Positions 49,496 to 60,600 of a DNA stretch of 64,000 bases are shown one piece after another. The notes beneath the pieces are model-generated. The model was given only the letters and a program-made list of their open reading frames with translations. It was not told the DNA's origin and searched no databases. The position numbers and the translations under genes are program-made. This DNA comes from Melampsora larici-populina 98AG31 (taxonomy: Eukaryota > Basidiomycota > Pucciniomycetes > Pucciniales > Melampsoraceae): positions 522,820 to 586,819 of the forward strand of contig NW_006768773.1 in NCBI RefSeq assembly GCF_000204055.1, in the 5' to 3' direction. Within the stretch, counting starts at the first letter, position 1. Every line of letters begins with the position of its first letter.

Positions 49496-49911
49496 TAGTG
49501 GGATCCTTTAATTAATTCATGCCTCAAACAAAACAACATAGCCGCAGCAGTACATAAATAAGTAACCACCTTGAACAATGTAAATTGCACAAGACTGGAA
49601 AACTGGATTTGTAAATATAAATAAAAAGTATAAAAAACTGAACCTATTCCAACCTACATCTATGTATTCATAAAAATCAAAAATCAAAACCTCTACTATA
49701 TCAGAAATTTCTTCATACCTTACAATAAACTAATGATTAAATTTTATTTGATCTGATTTGAGTATATCAAGAAATAAGCTATATGTAGAGCCACAAAATG
49801 GTAGAATTAAATGAGAAAACAGTTGTACCTAGAATGATGTCATGTTATTTACCACTTTTAGGGATCATGAAAACCCAACCCGTTGATGACACATTTTGTT
49901 TCACAAGTGTA

Positions 49912-50193
49912 CAGCCCTTTGCAGAATTGATGACTTTGGAAAAAGAGAAAACACTTGAGTTTTCAAAAAAAAACCTGCAAGTTTTTTACAAAAACTCATT
50001 GAGTTTTTCAAAAACTGAGCGAGCTCTTTCTCTTTTAGAATTACTGGGCCAGGTTTCCAAAAAACTCACTGACTTTTTGAAAAACCCAGCAGCTTTTTGA
50101 CAAAACTCGGTCACTTTACAAAAAAACTCAAGGTTTTTTATTTGAAAACTCAAGGTTTTTTTTCTTCAAAGTCATCCATTATGGAAAGGGCTG
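49912..50193. mobile_element. 282-bp MITE with TA target duplication
   Basis: Terminal inverted repeats of about 30 bp, starting CAGCCCTTTGCAGAATTGAT on the left and its imperfect inverse on the right, flanked by TA (49910-49911, 50194-50195). The interior is made of repeated AAAACTCA / TGAGTTTT and TTTTTGAAAAAC words. No coding capacity. Confidence 0.75.
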
Positions 50194-50253
50194 TACTTGT
50201 CATTCTGATATTCCAATCAGTTACCTAAAATAACAAAGTCATCATCTTTTTAA

Positions 50254-50290
50254 GAGCATCCCCAATGCGCCGGGATATGGAAACTGAGTA
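50254..50290. mobile_element. Left end of a PIF/Harbinger element (right end not found)
   Basis: GAGCATCCCCAATGCGCCGG directly after a TAA triplet (50251-50253), the same GAGCATC start as the Harbinger ends at 59962 and 62406. It precedes the decayed transposase at 50872-52332. I could not find the inverse end before 52.7 kb, so the element is truncated or its right end is too diverged. Confidence 0.55.
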
Positions 50291-50871
50291 CAGGTGTGTA
50301 CAATTGACACTTGGACACCTGTATCTCAGTTCCAGCTACAGCACAAGCAACGCACGAGCTGGATATTTATTTTGAGGTTCTACACCTGTCTGAGCTTGAC
50401 TGATTTGTCAAATCATGACTATTTGAGATGTCATAGATTGTTTTTGATAAGCCTAGCCTTCCCATACATCTGATCGAGTTCAAAGACCATAAAACACTCA
50501 TAAAGACCACGGTAGGCGGCCGTCTTTTTCCCTAATTGCAATCGGTCATCCAAGTAATATAACAAAGGTGTATGCACGAGGATATCATAATCTTGTTGAG
50601 CTCGTGAGCAATGTGCTGTGTGATGGCAGGCATCCACCAGGATATATAAGAACCAAACAATCGTTGTTCAGGCAATACCCTTTGTCCTTGTCCGTTTTCT
50701 TATCTCAATTTACACGTATATACAATTGTCTCCAGCCTTCCCTGTTTAAACATTTCAGTGATACCTTTGTCTTATCTTCAATCAGCCTCTTCGATTGTTT
50801 TTTATACCTCCAATCAATCTTATTAGATTTATTTTAAATCTTGAACAATTCACATAAACATAAACCTTACA

Positions 50872-52332
50872 ATGAATCAACAATTAGTTGAATTCCTAGC
50901 TCAATACCAGGTTGGAGCTTTGTTACGCTCTCAAGTTGTGTCTTCACTTTCAACTGTCAACCTTGATCTTCTCCCAATCCTTCTGTTATTGGAAGAACCA
51001 CAATCTCGTGGTGGTTCCCACCCTGGTCGTGGACCTAACCTTTGTTGAGATGCACCAGTTGGTCATGCTCAGCTAATGCAGGACTATTTTGCACCTGATC
51101 CTGTGTATGGTGAAGGTCTATTTTGCCGTCGGTTCTGAATGCCCCACAATTTATTTGTTTGTATCATGACGGCGCTTGCGGAGGATGATGTGTACTTAAC
51201 CCAACGTAGTGATGCTTTGGGTAAGCCTTATCCATTCTGATTATGACCCTTTTAAGGCTATGGATTAACAGATTTTATCACATTGAACGGCAGGTAAACC
51301 TGGACTCTTGCCTCATCAGAAGTGCACCACGGCTATACGTCAACTTGCCTACGGAACTACTGCCGATCAAAACAACGAGTACTTACGCATTGGAGAATCG
51401 ACGGCTATCGAATGTCTTCTTCAATTCTGCAATGGTGTAATCCAACTGTTCAGCCCTGTGTATCAACGTCAACCAAATGCTCAAGACGTTCAGCGTATTG
51501 TCGCCGAAAACACCGAATGTGGATTTCCCGGTATGCTTGGATTGCTCGACTGCATGCACTGGCAGTGGAATAATTGCCCCAAGGCGCTTCAAGGCCACTT
51601 CTCCAGTCGAAAAGGGAAGCCAAACCTTGTGCTAGAAGCAGTTGCTACTCGAGATCTATGGATCTGGCATTCCTTCTTTGGAATGCCAGGTGCTATGAAT
51701 GACATCAACGTCCTTGAGCGCTTTAGTTTTTTCACCGAACTATCACAAGGCGAGGCGCCACCCTGTGACTTTGTCGTCAACGGTCACGACTATCACACTG
51801 GTTATTACTTGGCAGATGGCATCTACCTGAACTGGTCTACGTTGGTTAAAACTTTTAGTGCTCCATCTACCCCAGAACTTAGTGTATGTTTATCGTTTTC
51901 AACTTATTTCTTTTGTTCCGGATAAGGATGTCTAATTTCTTCATTGATTTTTTGAAGTTATTTGCTAAATACCAAGAGTTGGTTAGAAAGGATGTGGAAC
52001 ATGCTTTTGGGGTTCTACAGGCACACTTTCACATTGTCAAGGGTGCTGCCAGGATGTGGCAGCCATCTTCTCTTGCTCTCATTATGAACACTTGTATCAT
52101 ATTGCATAATATGATTATTGAATCGCAGGGAGATGTTGGTTTAGAGTATTTTGAACGCGAAGAGTTGTTACCGCCACCTCAGCTTCCTAGGCCTATTGGT
52201 TTGACTGCACGTTTTATGCAGGGCAGGAGTGCATACCGTGAGGCTGATGCGCATTTTGCACTTTGAGACAACTTGATCCAAGAAATTTGGAACACTCGTC
52301 GTGAGGCAGAAGGGGTTGTACCAAGGGTCTAG
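50872..52332 (+). pseudogene. PIF/Harbinger transposase (plant-type), three premature TGA stops
   Basis: Exons 50872-51220, 51294-51883, 51958-52332. Start MNQQLVEFLAQYQVG. Catalytic region: first Asp in GMLGLLDCMHWQWNNCPKA, second Asp in GAMNDINVLERFSFF, then YYLADGIYLNW, and Glu context RKDVEHAFGVLQAHF after the second intron. Stops in frame at 51046-51048, 51136-51138 and 52264-52266 are all TGA; the second falls in RRF*MP, where relatives (including the copy at 62637) have RRRFRM, so CGA to TGA is directly supported. After the last TGA the frame runs on to TAG 52330. The same family as the transposase at 62.6 kb. Confidence 0.88.
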
Positions 52333-52714
52333 TTTGTGTTACTTTAGATTGTGTGTGTGTGTATATAGTTTATAACGTGTCATTTCAGTTCATTTCTTTC
52401 ACCTATTTGTTCCATGTGATATATCAACGGTCATTGAAGTTTGTACATATTGATCGAGTGAGAGAAGAGAAAGCATGAGGGAGACAAACACAAGCGAGGT
52501 AATCAACTGACAAGGTAAAAAAACAAAAAGTGAATGTCCAGATGTAGTCATCACATGCGCACATCTGGGTTAAAGATATTGCTGTTATCAGCCATAGGTT
52601 GCTAGTTGCGAGCTTTCTGCCGCATGACCATACAGTAATACATCGCCAAGTACAACATTTGTTATACTGTTTACGTCCACACTATCCCCAGTATACCAAT
52701 ATAGACCAAAACAG
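52333..52714. other. Spacer, nothing recognised
   Basis: Non-coding stretch with a short GT repeat at about 52348-52360. Confidence 0.5.
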
Positions 52715-55066
52715 ATGACGCAAAGGATCATTCAATACATATTTCCCTTTAATCAGGAAATGCATATGAAGTCCGAAAACGGATATGTGCCATATGTGTA
52801 TCTCTTTCCCCATAGTAGATCACATTCTCATGATGATCTTATAATTTGTCAACAATATTGTCTCAACCAAGCCGCTCGACACAAAATGAGTACGGAACAA
52901 GAAGAATATCTAGCTGATGAATCACCCCAAGGATTGACCATGGCGACACCAACATTATTTAACAAGATAAATTGTTGGCTAGCCAACATATTTGCATCCT
53001 TCCTCTCATTGCTCTCAATGCCAAACCGACAATCTCATTATAACATTGTGCCCATTAACCCTTACCAGCCTTTACCGTACCCACCAAGCAAATCGAAACG
53101 CTCCAAATCCCCCCAGGAGACGGCCATAGTTTGCCCTTCGAGCAATTGTAAGACCAGACCAGCTCATTCAACGGTGTACTTTCATTCGAACAGCAGCTGG
53201 CTCACAGGTGTCAAGGTGAGCTAAGTTACGTTTTAGCCACGGTGGAACCCATGAACCCACCCAACATTTGATGAATTTCTAGTGCCCGTTTGACAAGGAC
53301 TACGTTTGAACCTACAACAGCCGGAAATTTAAAGACGACCTTGCTGCAATCAACAACAATCTCCAAGGAGACCAACCTGCACCAATCAACGGCTATCCAA
53401 TTCCAATAGACACTCAACATATGCTCAATGGGCCGCCTACTCCTCCTGCCACCCAGCAGCCAAACAAAACTTGTAATGACCCAGCGCCCCAACCTCCCAA
53501 TGACACTGGCGGCACCTGCAATGGCATACACGGAAGAACCGCCCCGCGTCATAACTTGCGAAAGAATGCCGGATGCCCTGCGAATGCATGCAAGGCGGTG
53601 AGTACTTACAAAGCGAATATGTTTAATGAGGCAAAGCTAAGCTAATTGCAATTTCAAACCGGATTTTCAACAGTGTTGCTTGATGTTGAACACCACCGTT
53701 CCGTGTTTGAAGCACAATGCCATGAATTCAATCGACCAGCGGAAACTGCAGACCAACCAGCGGAAACAACAGACGACTCAACAGACTCAACAAGCTGACA
53801 TCCTCATCGCCTCAGCTGAAGATGGAAATGGAAACACAATGAACCACCCAACTAAACAGGGTGACCGCAGCATGGGACGTCAGGTGTATAAGAACCGGCT
53901 CCCCTTGTCATATCTAGGAGAGTTTAGGGCCTTGCAGTTGTCAGATCAAGCCGAAGAACGATTACACACAGCGAATGCTGAGCGAGCAAAAAGATCGATT
54001 GCTCTGGTAGTGTGGGGTTCCTCAAGAGTAAGTGTTTTAAGTCAATGAATCAACATATGACGTTTAATCTGAGACAAACTCGCTACTGACCATGCCACTT
54101 CACTCTAGGACAATCCACATGATTTCTGGGCCGGTATTGTGAAAGCAGATAGCTGGCCTCAATTCTGTCTTTCACAGTCAAATGACATCAAAGCGATGGT
54201 TGAGCATCAGCTCGGCGCAGAATGGAATGGAGGCTTGCAAGTATGGAGCGAAGAACATCAACTTTGGGTAAGGCCAACATATTTTATTTTGGCTCAACTG
54301 AACGGCTAAGTTAAAATTGTTTCAAACAATCAGCTTCATACCCCCATGGACATATTGGTGACGTATCCAGTCAACACACGCAAACTGCTAGTTGTATTTC
54401 CACGAGTGGATCCCCTCAAATGCAAGGATATTGTTAGCCAATTAGCTTCGGTTTCCACTGGCGGCAAAAAAGAAAGAATGAATCTCACAGCCTTCATACA
54501 GCAACACGCCTCTGAATCACCCCAGAAGGAAAAGGGCAAGGGAAGGATGGTCGATCTACTGTCATCACCCCCGACCCAATCACTTTCCCCACTTGCCAAT
54601 AAGCAACGCGCAAGCACCTCCAAAATCTCCACAGGCGAGACCTCATCCTCAGCTGTTGATATCGAAAAACGAGGGTCACAACCGAACAAACGCGCTCGCT
54701 CACCTTCACCCATTGTATTGTCCGACAATGAAACAACAGTTCTGACGACACCTAACGGACCAGTTCCAACCACACCTACAGGATGGCCAGGCAAGACCGT
54801 CGTCACAATGTCCAAAATGAAATCATTCTTTGACCTGACTATGGAACCTTGGAATAAAACCAACAAAGAAGCTTTCAAAGCTGTTTTTGGGTCCCGCTAC
54901 AACTATGTAGATTCAACTGTCTCAACATATCAACAATGGCTTAAATGTGTCACGTCAGCAAGACTTAATCCTTATGTAGCCATCCATGGCGACCAGCTCG
55001 TTAAGCATGGCCCAAAGCATTTCAAAACAGAGTGGAAGGCAGCTGACAATCACCAAGCCGACCTGG
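52715..55066 (+). pseudogene. Cys-rich gene upstream of the alpha-kinase-like gene, one in-frame TGA
   Basis: Unknown function. Exons read about 52715-53216 (start may be the ATG at 52888), 53283-53598, 53674-54027, 54109-54267 and 54334-55066, all phase-consistent. In-frame TGA at 53307-53309. Visible parts: short basic segment (PSKSKRSKSPQE), a Cys motif across a splice join (NAGCPANACKA then CCLMLNTTVPCLKHN), a Gln-rich stretch, a conserved-looking block (NPHDFWAGIVKADSWPQFCL, LGAEWNGGLQVWSEEHQLWL), and a Ser/Pro-rich region with a likely nuclear signal (NKRARSPSP). The Cys-rich plus WSEEHQLWL arrangement is followed 0.7 kb downstream by an alpha-kinase-like domain on the same strand; they may be parts of one gene. 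Confidence 0.5.
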
Positions 55067-55503
55067 TAAGAAGGTCAGATTGTAGTAAGATGGTTTTCCA
55101 CGTCTCTCTATTTTATTATTTAGTGATATCTCTATTTTATTAATTAGTGATATTTGTGTATAGTATTATTATATTTCTGATGTATTAATTACCGTTTCTA
55201 ACTTGTTATATATCTATCAGCAAATGAAACCAAAGAAACTCTTACGCCCAATGTCATGCCCCCTTTTATCTTACTTGTTAGTGATTCTGGCTCGGTTGTG
55301 CAAGTAGTGTAAATAGATAACTTCTTGATAAATTTACAAATGTAACCTCGATCGTTTATTACTGGAAATCTATGTGAAGACTGAAGACTGAAGACTGCTG
55401 AGCTTGAAGGATCTCTCAAGTGAGTTACCCGAGCAAATCACGTTTATGATGAGTTCGATTTTGAAGCACTCGACTAGCAAGTGCTGACAACACACGGACA
55501 CAC

Positions 55504-55542
55504 TATATAGAGATTTCTACTTGCTGTAGAAATCTCTATATA
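55504..55542. repeat. Perfect 17-bp hairpin
   Basis: Arms TATATAGAGATTTCTAC (55504-55520) and its exact inverse (55526-55542) around loop TTGCT. It lies between the Cys-rich gene and the alpha-kinase-like gene. Confidence 0.9.
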
Positions 55543-55730
55543 ATGGGTCCTGCAACAAACACACAACCTTTTACCACCCTTCTATCCACATCCCATCCCA
55601 ATCACATCCTTTATGTGTGTCTACACAGATTTCTCTACTCTACTTTAGAATGCTACGTAGGATACTTAAATCTAACATTGTTTGGAAATCTCACCTTGTT
55701 TTGTTTGGCCAAAAATTAGATAGGATCAGA

Positions 55731-57199
55731 ATGCTGTCTTTCACTCAATCAGCATCCAAAAAGAAAGCTCCTCCACCTAGTACTCCAACATCTGAACGTT
55801 CTCCCGGGGTCACTGACCAGACCCATGTATCTGAAAGTGATGAAGGGACTCTTGGTGGCGTCGTCAAGAGTGCAGCTGATCGTGTTTGGGACAGGATGTC
55901 TGATCCTGACACAGCATCAGCTACCACTTCCACCAATAATGGGTCACCCTCTGTGATCACAACGTCGACTACCTTACCAACTAGTTCTTTGGGTAAAGAA
56001 AAGAGTTGAGTGATCATCTTCATTACACTTCATACCACTTATAATCTCCAAAATGCTAACGTGAATTCTATAGATGAATCAAATGATATCAAGCATAACA
56101 CCGATAATTCCAACAATCACCCCACACAAAGTTCAGTCTATTTGTATCTTTATACTCTATCATGTTAATGGTGACTGAAAAGGCTTGATTGCCCTTTCAG
56201 ATCGTGACAAAAACTTCACCAGGGTAGACTTGTTGAAGAAGAACACCGCCTTCATCTACTCACTTCCACAGCTTTCAGCTCGTTCAAAGAAGCCGCTTAT
56301 GTATCGACCTGAAGACTTCACCGGTTACAAAAGTCACCTGGTCTTATGTGAGTTTGGATTGGCTATCAGTTTTATTGGCAGTAGAGACTGGGAAAGCTGG
56401 CTCGGCCATATGATCGAAGTGGAAGAAGGTGAAAACGGTGACCTTCCAAATATACTCACGGCAAAATACCATGTCTGTGGGACAAAAGTGTCACTTCCGC
56501 CCGCTCTCAAGTGCTCCGACTTGGTCAGGCTAATCATTTTGCAGCTAGCATGTTGCAAATGTTCCAAGATGACCTTCGCGATGTATGGCTATTTCACCTA
56601 GAGGCTGAGAGTGATGACGCCGATAAATTAGGTGATTTGTTTTGTAAAGCTTTAGGTCTAAAGGTGGGTGATTGTCTATCTAGTTCACACTAGTTATCTA
56701 TGACGCTAACTCGGTAGCAATCGCACCAGGCTCAAGTGGTATACCTCTTACAGACCATTGGTACTCTACGCGAAGCCGAACCAGGTTGGTACCTATGTGG
56801 AATTCCAACAGCACCTCGAAATGAACGCTACGTCTATAGTTACAAGTTCATTATGCAAGCACCACCTTTTAATCCGTGGAAAGAATTGATTCATGCTTTT
56901 ATTCACTACACATTGGATGCCAGTGGTGGCAACACTTTGATATGTCAAATCGACTGTGACATCGAAGGTACCATCAACAACATGATCTGCTGTAACAAAA
57001 AGTGAGTACATAACTAATTTGGCAAAGCAATATTATTGAGTACTCATCGATTGATTTTGACCGTTACTACTACTTTAGTGAGAGACAAGCCTCCAACACA
57101 ACCAAAATGGCCTTTTTCCACTTTGCTTGGGACCATGAATGTAACTATATTTGTGAACTACTCGGCGCTTCAGATGCCTCCACTCTGAGAGATGAATGA
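55731..57199 (+). pseudogene. Alpha-type protein kinase-like gene with probable 1-bp frameshift
   Basis: Start ATG 55731 (MLSFTQSASKKK). A Ser/Thr/Pro-rich N-terminus is followed, after introns near 55993-56073 and about 56125-56201, by the domain KNFTRVDLLKKNTAFIYSLP and on. Near 56506-56515 the open frame must shift by one base to reach GQANHFAASMLQMFQDDLRD, with no room for an intron, which suggests a single-base loss. The rest continues over introns at about 56664-56718 and 57002-57079: ELIHAFIHYTLDASGGNTLI, DIEGTINNMICCNK, then HECNYICELLGAS and stop at 57197. The H-x-C-N-x-x-C pattern at the end and the AF-H-T-SGG block are the C-terminal zinc-binding and core features of alpha-kinases. 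Clear nucleotide-binding residues were not identified. Confidence 0.62.
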
Positions 57200-57699
57200 A
57201 TTGGCTTGACTACTTTCAATTGAATTGGCTTGACTACTTTCCGATATCTACTTTCTCCTTAAAATTAAGCTGTTGTATCATCTGGTCATTCAATTTTTTT
57301 TGTTCATCTATTGACTAGTTTCTAACTGGTCTACTTGTTACTTGATCAAACAAAATGTATGCATCGCTTCAACTTCCAATCCATGAACACTAAATAACAG
57401 AAGTGTTAGTTCATAGAGATGCCAAGGTCTTAGACAAATAAACTATTACCGACAAAAGATAACAGTGCAGAATATTTCAATTTCAAAGTTGTTTAATGAA
57501 AGTTACGAAAATTAAATGAGAGAACAATAAACCATTACAGAAAGAAATATCAGTTCAAATGATTTCAAAGTTGATTAATGAAAGTTACAAAAAATAATGC
57601 AGAATAAACCATTACAGATACAGAAAAAAATTCACAGTTCAAATGATTTCAATGATGATTAATGAATGAAAGTTACGAAAAATTAACATGAAAGTCTAA
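57200..57699. other. Spacer between convergent genes
   Basis: AT-rich. Contains three imperfect direct copies, at about 57440-57510, 57520-57590 and 57597-57685, of a roughly 75-bp unit with AACCATTACAG..., TTCAAAGTTG and AATGAAAGTTACGAAA words. Confidence 0.6.
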
Positions 57700-60600
57700 T
57701 TACATGGGGGTGGACCTATAGTCAACACTGCCTACAAAGACACCTTGCCTCTGTTGAAGCTGGTCACAAAGTCTAATATTGTGGATGCGAATCATTTCTT
57801 CAAGGAATAAGTTGTATCTAATCGGATGCATGTTACGGCACATTGAGTCAAATCGCCCAAAACATGCATTCACAATCTCTGCCGCAGAAGCGTTAAACTT
57901 CCACTTACCATCTGGTTTCTTCAATTCGGGAAATTTATGAGGATTGTTGTGAGTTTGGCATGTCGTGTGAGATTCCTTGTGCGACTTGATGTGGAAGGTG
58001 TCGACAGGGAGAAGTGCATGTTTGAAACGCTCAGCATCTTCAGGATTAGTCATGATGTGGGAGTAGAGCCCACACGTGTTATTGTAGAAGATAACTTGGG
58101 GCATCTCGTCAGGAAAGACCTCGTATATGAATTCCTATTAAAGGCCAAAAGAAACGTAAGTAAGAAATGGGATTTGTTAAAACTTACTAATAGTTTGGTA
58201 TTTGAAAACCAAAGAAGAAACTGTTTGGTGCAAAGCCCAAGGCCTAAGCCAAGGGATATAATATTACTTGAAACAAACAAACGCCCTACGGGGTAGCGAG
58301 CGGTCTTAAGTGAAACATAACTTGTACACGAACAACAAAAAACTAACGCACATCTTGCCAGAACAAAAAGAAACATATCTGACATAAGACACTGAATTGA
58401 AATAAAAGATATGATAAAATATTAGAGAAATGAAAAAATAATGAAATGATAATATAGATGTAAGAAGGAAATGAAAAATAAGAGAAAAAATGCTTGCTAA
58501 TGAACTAAATCTTGATGGATGTAAAACACAACATATGAAAAACATTGTACTTAAAAGGGTGGGAGGGAGGGCTGAAAAACTTTCAATTTGATAACTACTA
58601 CAAGTTTTAACAAATAGATGATGAGACTTGAGTTTGAAGAAATGAAACTTCGACGATAGTGAACACGATGGGAAGTTGGTAAAGAGTGTGGTCATCAGGT
58701 ATGACATCATACCTAAAGATGATAAATAAGATTGGGTAAGTCCAACCCGTCAGCACAAGTTTAAACATGTAATGTAACATAACCAACTTCTCCCATTCCA
58801 CTAGGTCAATAACATGTTACCAACAGCGAGTAATACTTACAATGAGAGAGACTATGAGAGAGACACAAATCAAAATTTATGACTTACTTTGACCTTGGGG
58901 ACTGATTCCGATTTGAAGAACGTCTTCCTAGCAATCACTACACCACAGCAGCAAACCATTAGCTGTTCATTGTGAGAACAAGAACAAGACAGCAATATCT
59001 TCTTTGATTTGATGCTATCGCCTCCATCACGCGCAGCTTCATGTTCACATTCTTCAACCTCAGCATACATCATTTGTTCTTCTGTGGCAGTGATCTCCGC
59101 AGTTTCAGCTGAAAGCATCTCGGTAGGATCAATCTGGATGCGGGTATTGGGGCGGTTGAACTTTCGTGGTAAACCAAATAGAGACAAGTTGCGGTCCTTG
59201 AATGATTTGTAAGCTTCTATATGCTGAGGATCTTTGCATGTGTTGGTACCATCAACAACCCGTTCAACACATGGCTGTGCTTGGCAGTAGCCTTCAAGCA
59301 TTGATTGGTGCTTAGGGCAGTACCGATCGTTGACTTTGTTGAGGTGAAGTTTGCAGTGATTCATTGTTGACTCAGGATTGAGAGCTCAGAGTTGGACTTC
59401 GGAAACGCTACAAGACCAGTGACCAATGGTTATACCGTCTGTGACTAGAGCGCGCATGACTGAAAAAGAATTACAGTGAAACTAAGTCAGAATCGATGCC
59501 ATAAACCATTGGGAGTTAACGTAAATGAACAGAATTCATCATTTTTGCTTACTGGTACCCTTGTTTGTTCCTGGTATATCTTCAACCTCAGTACACACGG
59601 AGCAAACGTGAGAAGTGAAGGAAGATCCTTTGTGTTTTAGCCATGTTGAGTGATCCTCCATCGCCGCAAAAAAACATCGATTGTCCGGCCCATTTGTGTC
59701 ACCCTTCAAACACAATTTGCGCCTATTGTAGGCCAGCATCAATCAATGTATATCAAGTCCCTGGGAACAGACAGTTTGACTGAGGGGTTGAGTGTGATGG
59801 GGGTTCAGGAAATCGTTTGGATGTATGACCTTGAAAGGAGTGTGTGTTTGATTGTAGGAGTTCACGAGATTGTATATCGATACCCTGTTAAACCATGATG
59901 ATAATAAACCAAAAAATATCGGTCTTGGTTGGTGAAAGATGAGGATAGTGAAAAGTACTTAGAGCATCCACTATCATGATGGTGATTTATCGTAAGTTTT
60001 GCGTTCCTGACCGCGAAATTTAATCACGCGTGTTTTACCTAAGTTGGTAACCGCATGAAATCCACTACGGATTGATGTAATGTCTGATTTAACTACGATA
60101 AATCACTGTGAATCAACCAGATCCACAGTGGTTTGATTTTGCGATGATTTATCATATCTTTCTCACAAATCCCATCCAAAAAACCATCCATCAGATGCCC
60201 ACTACAAGTTCCTTGAAGAGACACATCGACTGTCTTTTGAAGTCTTCAAACCACAATGATGAGGAACATCAAGAATTTGAGCAACTTGTCTAGAAATCTT
60301 GTTTTATAGGCTTCACACACCACCTTCACCATTTCAGACTCAATTCCAAACAGATTGAGCTCGAGCTCAGCCTACTCAGCAATTGACTATTGTGCACCTC
60401 AATTCTTAAGGTGTCTCGCAAAAGATTAAGATATAGGGTGATGTTGTGATTGAAATCGATTCAATTCAAAGTGCAATGTTCCGAGATGTGATATCTCGAA
60501 GTTGAGATTTGAGGATGAAGTTTGAAATTTGAAGTTCAAAAGTGAGGTTTTGATGTTTGAAGTTTGAGAAATGAAGTTTCATATGCAGTTTGAAGTTTTG

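Larger units (their letters stand above)
43377..49506. mobile_element. Complete MULE (Mutator-like element), 6.1 kb, with nested MITE
   Basis: Termini start GGATCCCACTATTTGGCG on the left; the right end shows the inverse once the inserted 205-bp MITE is taken out. After these 18 bases the arms keep looser similarity (AAAGCCCG words). A 9-bp target duplication TTTAATTAA flanks it (43368-43376, 49507-49515), the size typical for Mutator elements. The cargo is a minus-strand transposase gene whose frame extends into RTC4 and OTU domains. Confidence 0.9.
49516..50871. other. Spacer with MITE and Harbinger-type left end
   Basis: Holds the 282-bp element at 49912-50193 and a Harbinger-like terminus starting at 50254. 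The rest is non-coding; the 50600-50870 part precedes the Harbinger transposase start. Confidence 0.5.

Noticed and set aside
40740..49497. An 8.7-kb transposon bounded by the two 205-bp inverted copies
   Set aside because: Each copy has its own inverted ends and TA duplication, and the right copy interrupts the MULE terminus. They are two independent MITE insertions; the true MULE borders are 43377 and 49506.
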